Shown here piece after piece: positions 37,020-50,160 of a DNA stretch of 64,000 nt (the stretch's first letter is position 1; each line of letters opens with the position of its first letter). Origin of the DNA: Carallia brachiata. Taxonomy: Eukaryota > Streptophyta > Magnoliopsida > Malpighiales > Rhizophoraceae. The DNA is taken from the NCBI GenBank assembly GCA_021464245.1, contig JADCRB010000010.1, positions 1,371,517-1,435,516 on the forward strand, in the 5' to 3' direction. The notes beneath the pieces were generated by a model. That model saw nothing but the letters and a program-made list of their open reading frames with translations, was not told where the DNA came from and did no database searches. Both the position numbers and the translations under genes were made by a program.

Positions 37020-37874
37020 TTAATTATGAGAAATAGTACTGAATAACGCTGAACGGGCCATAAGCCCTGTTCTTTCAGCAGATAACAGCGCATTGTTCTC
37101 CTCCCGCAAAATCTTCTTCTTGGTGGCAATAAAACTCTCAATTGTGTGCCTGAACTCCTCGCTGTTCATGTCCTCCATTGATTTCCTCGCCTCACTGTAG
37201 CAATCGGCGGCGACCACCAGTTGCCTACGGTTGTTCTCCGTCTCTGACCGCCGTAGCTGCCGTCCACGACTCGTCTTCTCTCCCGTGATCAGCAGCTCAG
37301 ACCGCGTCCTTCTGTAATGCTTCCCCTCCTCCTCCTCCTCCTCCTCCTCCTCCTCTGCCTTGACATCGCCACAACCATTTTCAACCACCGCCAGTTCGCG
37401 GACGCCAAGGTTCCCCTCGATTGTAGAATATTCAACATGTTCGCAAACGGCGACGTCGGATAGATTTTCCGGCGCTAGCAGCGACACCAGTTGATTGCAA
37501 TGGCTTACGGTTGCATTCGAGCGAGAGGAGGCGGCGGAGGCAGAGGAAGAGAAGGAGACGTACTGATCGTAGAGATCGGACTGAACAGCGGCGTCTTTTT
37601 TTTGGTCTTGCCATCATCAGCGGACAAACGGTAAACGAGCAAAACGATGGCGTTTATGAGGAACAAAACGCAGAACTGGTGGCCCACAACAGAGACGGTG
37701 GGAGGCCAATCCTATTTTGAAGCCAAGAATCCAAGTAAAGGAGCAAAAGAGCAAAAACAAGAACAGAGCTCCAGCAAGTCGCAAACACAAGAAAACGTTC
37801 CTTTTCCTCTTGAACCTTCTCATCGCGTCGGCCTTCTCTGCCTTCAATTCATCGAAAGACTCGTAAGAAGACAT
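37020..37874 (-). pseudogene. DUF4408/DUF761-type membrane protein gene with two compensating frameshifts
   Basis: The minus strand opens with MSSYESFDELKAEKADAMRR and a first membrane segment (VFLCLRLAGALFLFLLFCSF). Near 37709 the plausible protein moves to another frame (one extra base at GGATTGGCCTCCC), giving VVGHQFCVLFLINAIVLLVY as a second membrane segment. In the eight-A run near 37597-37604 one base seems missing. With it, the frame runs through DLYDQYVSFSSSASAASSR back into the original frame and on to the stop at 37020. The C-terminal part has a glutamate run (from a TCC repeat, about 37328-37360), an RRTRSELL stretch and the DUF761-like MNSEEFRHTIESFIA. The length would be about 284 residues. 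The family's function is not established. The gene may be intact in reality, if the indels are assembly errors. Confidence 0.7.
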
Positions 37875-38080
37875 TTTCGATGATCGCGCGCTTTCAGTTT
37901 TTAAAAAAACGAAGCAATATGAGTGAGTGTGCGAGTGAGAAAGAGAGAGGCGGCGATCGCGTTAAGGAACGAGACGGATCTATATAGAGGTGTAGGGTTC
38001 TTTTATGGGCTCTGTTTGGAGAGGAGGATTTTGACTTTGCAGAGAAGGAAAGTGAGACAGAAATCAATGGATAGACCATT

Positions 38081-38107
<27 letters not shown>
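38081..38107. repeat. GA microsatellite upstream of the DUF4408-type gene
   Basis: About thirteen GA units lie roughly 210 bases before the start codon at 37874. They read as CT on the gene's own strand. CT/GA tracts are common in plant 5' leaders and core promoters, so this may mark the promoter or leader; that role is inferred. Confidence 0.7.
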
Positions 38108-38114
<7 letters not shown>

Positions 38115-38119
38115 CTGCC

Positions 38120-39350
38120 TGTTTTTCTTGTTTTGGCAGGTAGTCTCAAGGCTCTGGTTATTAATTTCTTTCTTTATACATATATGCTGTGGGAAAGAAA
38201 TTGCTTTAAACACTGTTGTATTTTTAAATAAAAATATATTTAAAATGTTGTTTTAATATAATTAATTATATTTAATTTATAATTATTTGTATTTTAAGTA
38301 TAATTAAAAATAAAAAAATAATTATTATTTTTTTATATATAAAATTTAATTAGTTGTATATTAAATTTAATTAATTACGATCGAGTAATATTTCATACAA
38401 TTTTTTTTTTTTTTAATGAAAATCTAATTTTTCCAATTGGTTTTCGGTTGCTGTTAATGGAGGGAGAAAAAGGACAGCAATACGCAGGGTATTATATAGG
38501 TCCGATGGCGCGGGTCGGGCCCGGGCCTTTTTGCAATGGGGAGTTGCATCAGCGGCAGTGATTTGTCTACCCATACCTGGTCTCTCTGTTTGCTGGTTTC
38601 ATGACCTGACCTGTTTGGCACGGATGATTATTTCCCTGCCTTGGGTATTTTAATGGGCATGATGAACATGTTTTAGACTGTAATTGAGCAAATTAAGTTT
38701 CTAGTTAACATCGAAAAGAAATGTAATTTCTAGTTATAATTGTTGTTATAATTAATATTAAAATATTATAAGAATACTAGTTTTTTTAGTAAAAAAAAGA
38801 AAGGAAAAATGATTTATTAATATTCACATAATGTAAATACTTAATTTTATTAAACGTCTAAATTAATCTAAAATTTTATTAAATTAAACTAAATAACTAG
38901 AAATAACAACAATATACAATCCTTTTATATTACATACTTTTAATTTCATTGTTCAATGCTAATTTCCAATAAAAATTCATTGGCTAGATACAATTTTTCT
39001 TTTTAATTTTTTTAATGATTTATTGGATAGATAAGATTTTATTTAACTAATTTTTTTTTTTGCCTTTTAAAAGTAGTGATTTCAAATTGAAATTAACTGG
39101 TGGACTTAGTTTAAGTTTCTAGTTATGATTGTTACTTTAGTTAATGTAAAAGTCCTAATATTTCTAAAATTAAGGAAATATTGTTCTAGTTAATGTGAAA
39201 ATCTTCCAATTTAGAATAATTTTTTCATTTATAGAAAAAAAAAAGAAAAAAAGATAATAAGAGAATTAAATTTGAATAGTTGGCTAGAACATTTCTTTTC
39301 CTTGTTTTGTTCTTTTTTTTTTTTAATTTCCTATAAGGACATCACTAGCT
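38120..39350. other. AT-rich upstream region, no gene
   Basis: Mostly A/T with homopolymer runs. A single GC-rich stretch at about 38500-38530 contains the self-complementary GGGCCCGGGCC core. No coding frame is supported. Confidence 0.5.
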
Positions 39351-39612
39351 GGTTGTTTTTTAGGGAGTTGTAAGTAATCGTCATTATACAACGTGACAGA
39401 AGAATTATAAAGAAATTATACGATATACGAAAAGAAATTATACGATATATAACCAGTTAATAAAAATTAAAAAAATTTTTAATCACTGATTGTATGAGTC
39501 GTATAATTTTCTTTAATATATCGTATAATTTCTTGATAGTTTTTTATCATATCGTATAATTTTTTTTATCATATTGTATAATAACAATTACTTACAGTTC
39601 CCTAAAATAACC
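39351..39612. mobile_element. foldback MITE, about 262 bp
   Basis: The left end reads GGTTGTTTTTTAGGGAGTTG and continues TAAGTAATCGTCATTATACA. The reverse complement of the right end reads GGTTATTTTAGGGAACTG and continues TAAGTAATTGTTATTATACA. The inverted repeats therefore span 40 or more bases, and most of the interior is repeated ATTATACGATAT. No protein is encoded. A target duplication is not obvious, so the superfamily is open. Confidence 0.75.
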
Positions 39613-40074
39613 AAATATGTTTTTCCTTCCCATAATTTATGAATTAAGGAGAAGATGTCAAACAAGTAAAAGCTGTATTTTATCTCAGTTGTCGAATGTA
39701 AATATAGGGCTGGACACCAGCAACCCACGTGTTGCACGATTTTATGATAATTTATTGAGAAAATATGAGTTCAATTTGATATTAAGATATATTATAATTA
39801 TTGTGCTATTTCAAATAATATAATAATGAATTACTGTAATTCAAATAGTTGACTCTGAATTAGTGTAGATGACTTCTAAGAAAATTAAGTTTATTGATAT
39901 TGTAAAAATACAATTAGATTTATTTGTATTACTGACTCTTCTTTCTTGGGCCTTGATGTTCTTTTTTTTTTTTTTTTTTTTTGGCTGCTTTAAGGTTCTT
40001 GATTATAACGCGATCCATGTTCTACATTGATATTATACCATAAGAAAACCAAAAAAATATTTATTTAGACTTTT

Positions 40075-40400
40075 GGCACCGATCTATCTACTCCTGGCAA
40101 CCACGCGCCGAAAAGAGATCATGAAGATGCTGAAAATGCTGGAGACACCGCTGGGGTTGACGCGCTTGAAAGAGTTCGGCAAGGCATCGTAGTCATCGAG
40201 TATCCCATCTACTGCGTCGCGTCGATCTCCTCCATACGTTGGCTTTCAGCCGTGTTGGTCAATGAGAGGACCAACCGATCCACGTATTCCAAAGGTTAAC
40301 TCGTTGGAATGAGGTCTGGAACTCGTCAGATCTCTAAAAAGCTAACGGTGCCCTCTATCTGTTCTCTCTCCTCTCCTTTCCGGTGCTGCCATGTCTACCG
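40075..40400. other. GC-rich island of unknown origin
   Basis: About 330 bases of coding-like composition sit inside AT-rich DNA. The minus strand has a frame with ILDDYDALPNSFKRVNPSG in it and the plus strand a short ATG frame, but neither is long or recognisable. It could be a captured gene fragment or the remains of an exon. Confidence 0.4.
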
Positions 40401-41880
40401 CAGATAGGTTTTGTGAGCATTTTTTTTTATCCATTACGTAATCACACTCAAGTGAATAAATAATATCTATATATTTTTATTTTGTGTAATAAAATATATA
40501 TTTTATTCAACTGCAGTTAAAAAATATGAATTATAAAAAATAATAATATTTTTTCGTATTACTTTATATTATTACAATTACACAAAATATGAGTTTCGTT
40601 ACACGAATTAAATACAGTTTAGATGTTGTTTGACTATCATCATTTAGCCACCTATCTTTTTCATTTTTTTTTTTTTAATGATTTTGTGTTTGTAGGTGTT
40701 AACCTTGAGGAAGTCAAAAACTTTTTTTTGGGTGCTGATGAATTTTTTGGATGTGGGGATGAACAATAGAGACAAATAACATATCGTTCCCACTGCTGAT
40801 GCCATTTGATGAAAAGCATTAATGTTGTGGATACTGAACTTAGGTAACGCGAGATCCAATACCTAGAGAATAAGGCACGAATATGCCAGAGCTATAGAAT
40901 GACGAGCCAGAACTTAGAATTAGTACTATGATACTATGTAGCATGAGAGGATAAGGGAGAAGCATAGATGTGTGTGTGAGACACATATAAGTGTCTTATA
41001 TTCCCTAGACCTCCTGATTAAATTCAATTCTTATATCTAAATTACGTACCAAAAAGAAAATAAGAGTTCTTAGATCTGAACTGATGTGTAAATTGAAGAA
41101 TTAATTAGACTTTTAACAAAAAAGGATAAAAAGGATTGGACTTTTAACAATTTACCTTTTTCTTGTATAATTTACCGCAAAAGGAAATGTTTATATGTCC
41201 CTCCGGAACAGTCACAAAGGCATTAATCGTTTGCCTTTACATGGGAAATTCATGATATGCACATCAAAAAAAGGAACGCTTTATAGCAACATGGATGAAA
41301 AGGAGGCGTGAATTGCTCACGAACTCGCTCAATTTTGTAGAGGCATGTCATGAAACCCCATTTATATTTTTGGAACATTCATGGACGCAAAACAGCAATA
41401 TATTCTATGTGAAAAAAAAAAAACTATTTTGTTTGGTTAATAAAAAAGAAAAAATAAAGAGAAAGAATTATTGGGACCACCGTTCAAAATTCAGTGGTTG
41501 CGGAAGCAGAGATATCACGTGACACCTGGAAGTTATAAGTGAAAAAGCAAAAAAAAAAATGGAAAAGTGAAACATTCAAACTGCAAGAAAAGGAGAAATA
41601 AGTGGCTTGAGAACCAGACTCGTACCCATTCCAAGTCTGTCCATTGATCGCTCTCTCTTTTTCCTTATCTTTTTGTTTTGTTTTTATCTCTTGAACTATA
41701 ATTAAGCTAATTGTTTAGATAATACACTTTTTAGTTATAAATTTTTATAATATTTTATAATTAAATTTTAAATTGTCTAACTTTTTCAATTAAATCCTAC
41801 ATCTTTAAGATTTTTTACAATCGAGCACTTTCTATCAACGGTCATTAGTCAAATTATTTAAAATATATTTTGAATAATAG
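40401..41880. other. AT-rich intergenic, no gene
   Basis: Only short frames and homopolymer runs were seen, with no family resemblance on either strand. Confidence 0.5.
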
Positions 41881-43310
41881 AGTAATGAGAACTCAAATTA
41901 TGATGACACACTACATAAGTGCATTTCCAAAGAATACTAAGGACAACTTAGGACGAATCATGTGCTGCACTACATATTATATTATTGGAAGGCTTGTTAA
42001 GTCTAAATTCCAATGCCACAAATATCACATCAATTAGAGTTGTGTGGAAGAAGTTTTAAGTAGTATATGAAACATCTACAAGCTGTCAAGACATACTAAA
42101 TGAGTCAACCTCTAAAAGCCATAACGTTCGGACTGAGCAAAATCATATGGCAAGGCACACATGGTTAGAAATATGAACTATAATCGCTTTAATTGGATAT
42201 CTACGGATAAAGTTATGGACTAGAAAAATGAAGCATGTACAAGCTATCCGGATACATAGATTCAGTCAAGTTTCAAAAAATCCTACAAACAGTTGGAGAC
42301 GAATCATATGAAAAATTTTATATAGATTGAAAGATAATTCTGTATAATTTTCAAATCCTCAAGAATCACTTCAAATGGATTATTGTGGAGAAAGATATAG
42401 TCTATCAACTAAAAGGTGTTCAATTTGTCAAAGCAGACAAGAGTCAATGTTCATAGATGATTGCAAACAATTGAAAAAGAATTAGCCATTGAACCTTATA
42501 TGCATACAAAGATAATTGTTTCTACTTTTCATATTAAACTGAATAATGTATATTGCATATGTGTAGATGGAGATATTGCCAAAATATTGAAGGGTGTACT
42601 ATTTGTCACACCAAATAGATGAGTCAAATTCTAGGAGGCACCACGGTTAGATGAAGAGGAATTAGCCTATGATCTACACATGGATGGAATCTCTAGAAGT
42701 CTATTTTCAAATGCCTGAATTGGGACATAATTTTGAGCTATATACAAAGAGTTATTATGAATGAATCCTTGAAGAGTTGTTAAAGCTGTCAAAGTTTGTC
42801 AACGCCATTTCAAGATACAATTTTGGAGTTTTATTGGCTAGAAAATCAGCCCTCATTAATGCCAATCAACAGCCCCTTGCTCCCTCCTTTGCCTACAAAA
42901 AATAGGCGCCCCACCAATAGTCCTTCTATCTCTCTCCATTCCTCTCATTCTCTCTCCATTCCTCTCAAGCTTTCTTTTTGTATGTGATGTAAAAAGCTTT
43001 ATTGTGTATGTGTTTTGAGTGCTAACAAGAGAAAGAAAAGGATCCTGAGTGTTGTGGTAATAAGTATTCGAAAATAGAAAAGAGGGCAAAAGCTATAAGA
43101 GATGAAAAAAATGAGAAAGTAAGCTTTAACGAGATTTCTAATATTCTTTATAAGAAAATTTTTGTGAAGTTTTGTAAGGTCAAGAGACCTAAGTTGTCAG
43201 AGCAAATCAATGCTCTAGATCAAGTTTTGATCAGGTGATCAAGAAGAAGAGGGTCGATGTACTGTTATATGGTGTTGGTCAAGTGACTAGAAGTTGTAAG
43301 GGTTTAATCT
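41880..43310 (+). repeat. possible LTR-like segment
   Basis: A moderately GC-balanced block contains recurring phrases (GACGAATCAT at about 41952 and 42299, plus CAAGCTGTCAAG and CAAGCTATCCGG). Near its end is a promoter-like CTACAAAAAATAGGCGCC (42891-42908) followed by CT-rich leader-like sequence. This resembles the composition of long plant LTRs, but no partner LTR, primer site or target duplication was found. Confidence 0.3.
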
Positions 43311-43800
43311 CTCTTTTTTTTTTTTTTTTTAATGAACTTTTCTAAACCTAGACAAACTGGTTTGGGGTGGGGGGGAATAGCTAGTGACCTCTCATTTACT
43401 AACATACTATTAATACCATTTGAACTACAAGCTGATGACTTAATATTCACTCGTGAAAAAGATTGATAGTGGATTATGAAAATTCCCTTTTGCGATATTG
43501 AGGAGTGGACGTAAGCTTGGAAATAAGGTAAACGACTATAAATCTTTTGCGTTGACTTCTTTATTCCTTAAAGTTCTTTAATATCATTACTCATCATCAC
43601 ACATGTAACACTTATTTTTTATCTCGACTTTGTTTATAAACATACACATGGCTATAATTAGTTATTAACACGATTCACTTATCTTTCATATTGCGTTTGA
43701 ATTAATTTATTTGCTCACAATTACACGATTACACGATTTGGGCACAAGATTTTGTATTATCCAATTCACTCGCCTTTGGGTAATTTTGGGACCAATACAA

Positions 43801-44565
43801 GTGTCATTTATAGATTATAAATGGAGCAATTAAGTGAGAGTAAGGATGGTTTTTACTTTCTGTTTTATGAAAAGGTATGAATAGCAACTTTTTTTTTGAC
43901 ACTACAGACATTTTTGTTATTAAATTATGAACATGAGTCTCAAAACCTACCAAAAGCTCAAGGTCAAAGTAAGGGAAACTCATAGTCATTATAAGTCATG
44001 TTATATATTTATTTCTTATCAATTACAGACATTATATTCTTTAGCACTCTTTTTTGACACGTGCTAGGCCTAATTAGCAAAGGGCACAAGAAAAATAGAA
44101 TGACACAGGCCAAAGTCATAGAAATGGGTCAAATTAACAAGTATAGATAAGAGGGATAAATCAACCTATGATATTATGACAAATAATGACCATGAGCCTC
44201 AAAACCTACCAAAAGCTCAAGCTGAAAGTAAAGAAAACATATAGCTTTATAAGTCATGTTATAAGCTTATTTCATATTAATATGGTACATTATATTTTTA
44301 ACAATTATAATTGACCGTTTCCATGAATGGCTTATTTAATCGACACTAAGCAAGAGGCTTTAGTAGTAGCATTTTGCTTATAGATGTAGGTAATAGTGTT
44401 GGATTATGGCAATCATTTGAGCCTTGTATATAGCACTCATCAGGTTTCTATGGTTTTTCCAATTTAAAGCATGATCTCGAGATGGCACATTCTTCAATGA
44501 TATAGGTAGTGAAACCAACAACACGAATACATAGGAAAAATATTATTTTGTGCCTTTCTATGTGC
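43801..44565. repeat. copy 1 of a three-copy repeat of unknown type
   Basis: This shares an ordered set of blocks with 49873-50160 and 51441-51870: GATTATAA.TGGAGCAA, GAATGGCTTATTT, TAGTAGTAGCATTTT, GTAGGTAA.R.TG.TGGATTAT and CACTCATCAGGTTTC. In this copy the block is split by extra sequence. Two direct repeats of about 100 bases, CTCAAAACCTACCAAAAGCT at 43939 and 44198, flank the extra part. No coding domain was recognised. Confidence 0.65.
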
Positions 44566-44591
44566 AACTTGTGATACTTGTGTACATACAA

Positions 44592-47500
44592 TATTTTTTT
44601 TTTACACAAAGGATACGTCCATTTCATTCATACATTAAATCCTTAGAAAAAGCTTAGTAAGTTCACTTGGAGTGCTGCCTACCCAATCCAGGGGACGTTG
44701 AGAGGTTTTGGATTGTCAAACAACTCAATCCACTGATTAGTTTGCTAAGCGAGAAATGATAGCAAAATTCGCAAGTATACAAAATCGCTCAATGAATACA
44801 ATGATGAGTAGAGTATCGTTCCCTCGAGAATTGTTTACGAAATGCCAAAATTATCTTGACTTTATTATTATTCAAACCAAAGAAATAGTGAATTAAGTCT
44901 AAGAATTTAGTCTAAACCAAAACAAATAAAACTACTGATAAATTGTAAATTAAATAAAAATTAATCAATGCAAAAAATACCTAGGTTATGTCAATTTCAC
45001 TTGTATCTATCCAATCCAATTCCAATCCAATGACAATTAATTTTAATTATTTGTATCATGGCTGAAGAACCTTAAATTCTTTGATAGACTTTTTGAAGAC
45101 TTACTAAATACATCAATCAAAGTCTACTATTTTATTTCCCATAACAATAATAAACCTCAATTAATTCAATAAGTTTTGTGGTTATTCAGTTGAACTCACA
45201 CAGGTCAATTTATAGCTCCTACCCCAAATTGTATTCCTATAGAGATTATTACTTAGGTCTAATTGAAAAATTTTCTTCCCAGTACTCTTTCCCAAACACA
45301 TATCAATTGAATAGTGGCTAGTTATTCAAAAGCATTGATATCAACAATAAACTTGTAATATGAATAAAGAAAACCAATTGAAATAGAATTGAATCTTCAA
45401 AGGAACAACCTACATCAAAATAATCCTAGAAAATAAATTAGTTCATTAAAGAAAAAGAAAAGATAAGAAAATCCTGAAATCATCCTTCGAGTTGTAAACC
45501 TTTTCCTTATACTCTTTGTTTTGTCTCTGTAGTAGTCCTCCTTATCTGTCTTTTCTCTATTTGGCTCTGTGAGCCTCTCTAAACGACTTCCTTCAAAACT
45601 TAAGTTTCTTTCTTTTTTATTCTACTAGACTTTGACTTTCATAAGGAAACTGATGATGACAATTACTTGAAAGAATAAAACTCTTTTTATTTGGGACATA
45701 AGGGTAATAAAATATCTTAGTTGTAAAATTGTGTCTTATTTTTCTCTACGCGTTGAAAACTCCAATTCCACAGGCTTTGATTTTGACCTATCATCCCATA
45801 GTCTTCAATTATCTCCTTTCTCATGCTAAAATCGTCCATCTTGCATATACATCGTCTCTATAACTTACCTAACAAAAAAAATAAAATAAAAATAAGTAAA
45901 CTTAAACAATTTCTTTAGAACAAAGTAATGATATAAGTTAAAAGGATATTAAAAACATATATATAAATTCAGTACATCAAGGAAAAAGGCTAAATGAAAC
46001 ATTTGGCATAGTGGATACAAAAGATATAATGTCGCTAACGATAGCTTTGATATCCCATGGCCATTTTCGCATTGGACGTTCCAAGGCTTGGACTAGAACC
46101 TTCGAGTCCATTTCCAAAATGATGTTTGAGAAGCCTTTGCTAATTGCTAGTCGAACAACCCAGGGGACAACTTTGACCTTCGCTTTTAAAGCCGATCGTG
46201 CAAAACATGTGCTGCCAATCCATCAATCACTCGCCCACCGGTGTCTCTATAGATAACTCTTGTACCAGCTTGAACTAATTTTGGATGGTATGAGCTGTCA
46301 CAGTTAATTTTTACCTAGTGCTCGGCTGGAGGAGTTTATCTGCTCTCCTCGAATCAAAGTCAATACAACCCTTTGTGCTAGAGTTGGGATTGTTTGAAGC
46401 TCTTGCCATAGATTCCATGCCCTTTGCATTGTTTTTTGGGGTTTTGGCTGCCTTTGATGAAAAATAACCGAGTTCTGAGCCTTCCAAATCTCCCAAACGA
46501 TTAAAACCATCATCTATTTTGCGTAGTTAAAAGCTTGCAACAAAATAGTTTCAGTAACATTTTCCCACCATCTGCTCAAAGAAGGGAAACCTGTGGAGTC
46601 GGGACTATAATCCATTGGGCTCATTCTCTATGAAGCGAGGGCATGAGGAAAGAAGAAGAATAAGTGTTTGAAGGTTTACTTCACAGAACAACGTATAGGG
46701 CATTCTGCAAAAATAATGACTTTCCTTGAGCAAAGATTATCCGTTGTGGGTAGCCAGTTTATAACAGATCACCATACAAGCAACTGGATTTTTGAAGGCA
46801 CCCTAAGTTGCCATACCTTCCTCCAAGTGTTGGGTTTCATAATTCCAGATTGCTCCTATTCTCGTCCCTTTCCATCCAATTGTTGGTGAGCAAGAAATAA
46901 CTTGACTTGATTGTATACTCCCCAAAGATGTCTGAGTGCCACACAATTCTATCATTTATCCACTGCCTAACGGGGGAAATATATTGAATAGCATCTACTT
47001 CCATTGGCGGAGAAAGAGCTTTGAGTGTTACCATATTCTAGGTACCCCTATTCCTGTCAATCAGGTCCCTCACCAAAAACTGGTTACAAGCTGTTGGTCT
47101 TGTAGAGACGAGTTTGAAATCAGGGGCATCCAGGATCCACCGGTCTTCCGATATTTGAATGTCCTCACCATCTCCCACTTCTTATCTAGAGTCAGGCTGT
47201 AACAGATCCTTTCCATGCAATAGGCTTCTCTAACCCCAAGATTCTGAAGCTTTTGTAGTCAACTTCAAAAACCCAGCGCACAAGCTAGCAACCTCATTGT
47301 GTTCTACGGTCCAATCCCACCTCCCTCTTATCATAGAAAAGCTTATTCCCAAGTCGTTGAATCACAATGTACCAAGAATGGGGCACACATCAAAGTTGCA
47401 AGAATGGTATCAATAGCAAATACCGTAGGCTTATCTTTATTGGCGAGCCTGTAGATGACCGAATCGTCCATGGTGGTGAGCTTGTAGAAATTGCGGCTCT

Positions 47501-47600
47501 TCAACCTCTCCAGATGGTACTCATTTTTAGGCATCATTTGATCAAACGGCTAGTAGGATAACTCTAATGCGCTGCAGAAGAGCAAGTCTTCAGGCTCTAG
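44592..47600 (-). pseudogene. LINE (L1-type) relic with RNase H tail, split by a 1.24-kb insertion
   Basis: On the minus strand broken frames follow L1 order. DRIVWHSDIFGEYTIKSSY, a zinc-type tail, is at about 46955-46900. The join to the tail has VLIVWEIWKAQNSVIFHQ at about 46507-46450, then an RNase H region with VKINCDSSYHP and FSNIILEMDSKVLVQALERP down to about 46060. The likely 3' end (PLDWVGSTPSELTKLFLRI-like) is at about 44690-44630, followed by poly-A on this strand (plus-strand T run at 44593-44603). The part from about 44749 to 45988 does not belong to the LINE. Stops are many. Confidence 0.65.
44749..45988. mobile_element. 1.24-kb insertion in the LINE tail, family unknown
   Basis: This AT-rich block separates the RNase H part of the LINE from its 3' end. 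The pentamer GCTAA occurs on both sides (44744-44748 and 45989-45993) and may be the target duplication. Near the left end, CGCAAGTATACAAAATCGCT and GAGTATCGTTCCCTCGAG resemble text seen in other plant dispersed repeats, from memory. No coding frame was recognised. Confidence 0.35.
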
Positions 47601-49872
47601 GGCTGTGAACGAGAGCTTTGAGAGAGTCAAGAAAGGAATTTTATCCAGCATGCTCCATTCCAGCTGTATGTCCACTAACGATCTGAATGTGGACACCTCA
47701 CAGAGTGGCTAGTTCTTATTACAATAGTTGTTCCTTCTCTGCCTCACGTTTTTTCTTTTGCCTCAACCTCCTAATCTCAGCATTGCAGGAGCTGCGACCG
47801 CTGCTTGTTGAATCGCTACTTAGGCCCAAACTTCAGGCATAGAGAAGGTTTCTTATCGACCAGGAGGTTTCCCGTCGACAACAATGACAGTAGTAGGAAA
47901 GCGATCGTTCACAGTACGGGGTGGGATAGTGTTGAGTCGACAATTCCATTAAGGCGAGTAGTGTTGAGTCGACAATTCCGCCAAGCTTGTCAGAGTGGGA
48001 GAATGAGGTGAAGGGGGGTGGAATAGTTGAGTTCACAGTATGGTGGTGGCAACAACAGTGGATGAAGTGGTGGTGGATGGTCAAGCAGAAGACGATCATA
48101 TCTGGTGGCTAGGCTGTTTGTGGCCCCTTATTACTTTTTATATATCCAAGGTTATTTGGATCTTTTTTGCAGATTCCGTTACTTTTGACTGATTATTGTT
48201 AGCATCAGAATGTGTTTAAGAATTTTTCAAAGATATTCAATTTGTATTTAATGGATACTTGAGTATGCCACATGCAATTTTTCCAAGGAGAAATCAGCTA
48301 ATTAATTTGAAGAAGAAATACTCTTTTCTCAAAAAAAAAAAAAAGGAAGAAGAAATACTCAAATCCTGCACGCAAACATGATATGCGCCTGTATGTCCGG
48401 AAAGATGCATGTGTAGATCAGGATTAGCACATTAAGCTTGGCTACGCATTAAGTGCAAATTAGGGGCTTGCTCTTACTGGCACATAGGGACCTGCATGTG
48501 AACCGCCTAACCATTAATGAATATTGGGATGTATTTTTTGTTTTATTGCTATAATTTGCTCGTTGAAAAATAAGCCAAATTAAAAATTTTCAAACACATG
48601 CATTAATAGTCGTATATGTAAGTTATTAACAAAATACTTCTGAATGAAAAATAAAAGCATAACTATAAATAGAACTTTAGGATTTACCGAAAGGAAAATC
48701 ATTAGGCGATGATTAGTGAATATAATTAAGGTATTTAACTTTTTTTGAAAATATATTTTTTTGTTGAAAGATATAAATTGTATTTAGCAGAAAATATTGA
48801 GACAAATTATTACACGAATATATTTGTAATAGTTTATTGCAATATCCATCCAAAGGGCTTATATACATGTATGTACGACATAAACTATCAGATTTTTAGT
48901 TCTTCTGAATTCCAATCGCCTTCTTAGCAAGAATATCGTAAAAACTACTAACTTTTTCTTGTGGAGAAAAGTCAATGCCATCTAGCCCTCTCAATTAGAA
49001 ATTTACCTTTGACATTGATTTAATTGAATTTGTAATATTCACACTCTATATAGGAACTAAATTGTGGAGCATAATTGCTTATTGTATTTTTTTTTTTTTT
49101 ACTTATGATGTTGATGTTGTAAATTTCTTCTATGTGTCCCTTTTCTTTTTGTAATTTGTTAAGTATGAGAACCATATATTTTGAAAAAATATATTTACCA
49201 AAAGAAATGTGTAGATATGACTTTTTCTAATTTCAAAATGGCTCGTATGAATAATCTATTTCAGTTTTAGATCACTTAGCTTGGAGTCACATTTCACTAA
49301 TCACTGTTAATCAGACTAGTTTTTTAATATATTTTGAAGTACAAAGTGTAAATTATTATCGAAACCGAAATAGAATATGTTAAATGTAAGTTATTCTCTA
49401 AATTGTACATTTCAATCAAATATTCTCGTATTGCCTTGACATATTTCCAATCGATTGACCCATAACAATAACAATTTTATAGTTACTTTCAACTATCACT
49501 TAATAATATCTCTCCATTCTTTTGTTGATATGATAAGTCTAATGAGTCCTTGACTTGTACAGATTTTTTTTTTTTTTTGATGCAATCTAGTTAATTTTTT
49601 ATTTTTCACTTTAGTTCTATATCTTAATGTTTTATTCTATTTGAGTTTTTTTTTTTTTTGGATTGTTAAAAACTATTCTTTAATGAATTGACTAAATTCT
49701 ATCCTAAAAGCCTCATATGGAACGACATGCAAAAAGGTATAGAAATCAAATGAGGAAGCACTAAGTAATACAATTATAATGAAAAAAATCCAGAAAGGTT
49801 TAAAAATGAATTTTGGCTTATCCCTTTTCTTGACTAGTAAAAAATAATGTTACAGCTTCCTTAATGGCGTAT
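47601..49872. other. intergenic, no gene recognised
   Basis: The first 500 bases are GC-richer and have a short direct repeat, GTGTTGAGTCGACAATTCC, at about 47931 and 47961. They may belong to the upstream part of the neighbouring LINE. The rest is AT-rich with homopolymer runs and no supported frame. Confidence 0.45.
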
Positions 49873-50160
49873 TTATCAAGGTATAGAAAGGTGAAAATCA
49901 AGTGTTATTTGTAGATTATGATTGGAGCAACTTTTTGACAATGAGGATGAAATTTTTATTTTCCTTTTTCTGGGTAGGTATAAAGAGCAACATCATTGAT
50001 ACTGCAGACATTGTTATAACAAAGCATTGCCACGAATGGCTTATTTCGTGTCTACTAAGCAAGTGGTCTTGGTAGTAGCATTATCTTGTAGTCGTAGGTA
50101 ACAATGCTGGATTATGGGCAAGTATTTCCTTCACAATGACGCTCATCAATTATATAAAAC
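49873..50160. repeat. copy 2 of the three-copy repeat
   Basis: It begins TATCAAGGTATAGAAAGGTG and carries the same ordered blocks as the copy at 51441. It lacks the terminal part present in the other two copies. Confidence 0.7.
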
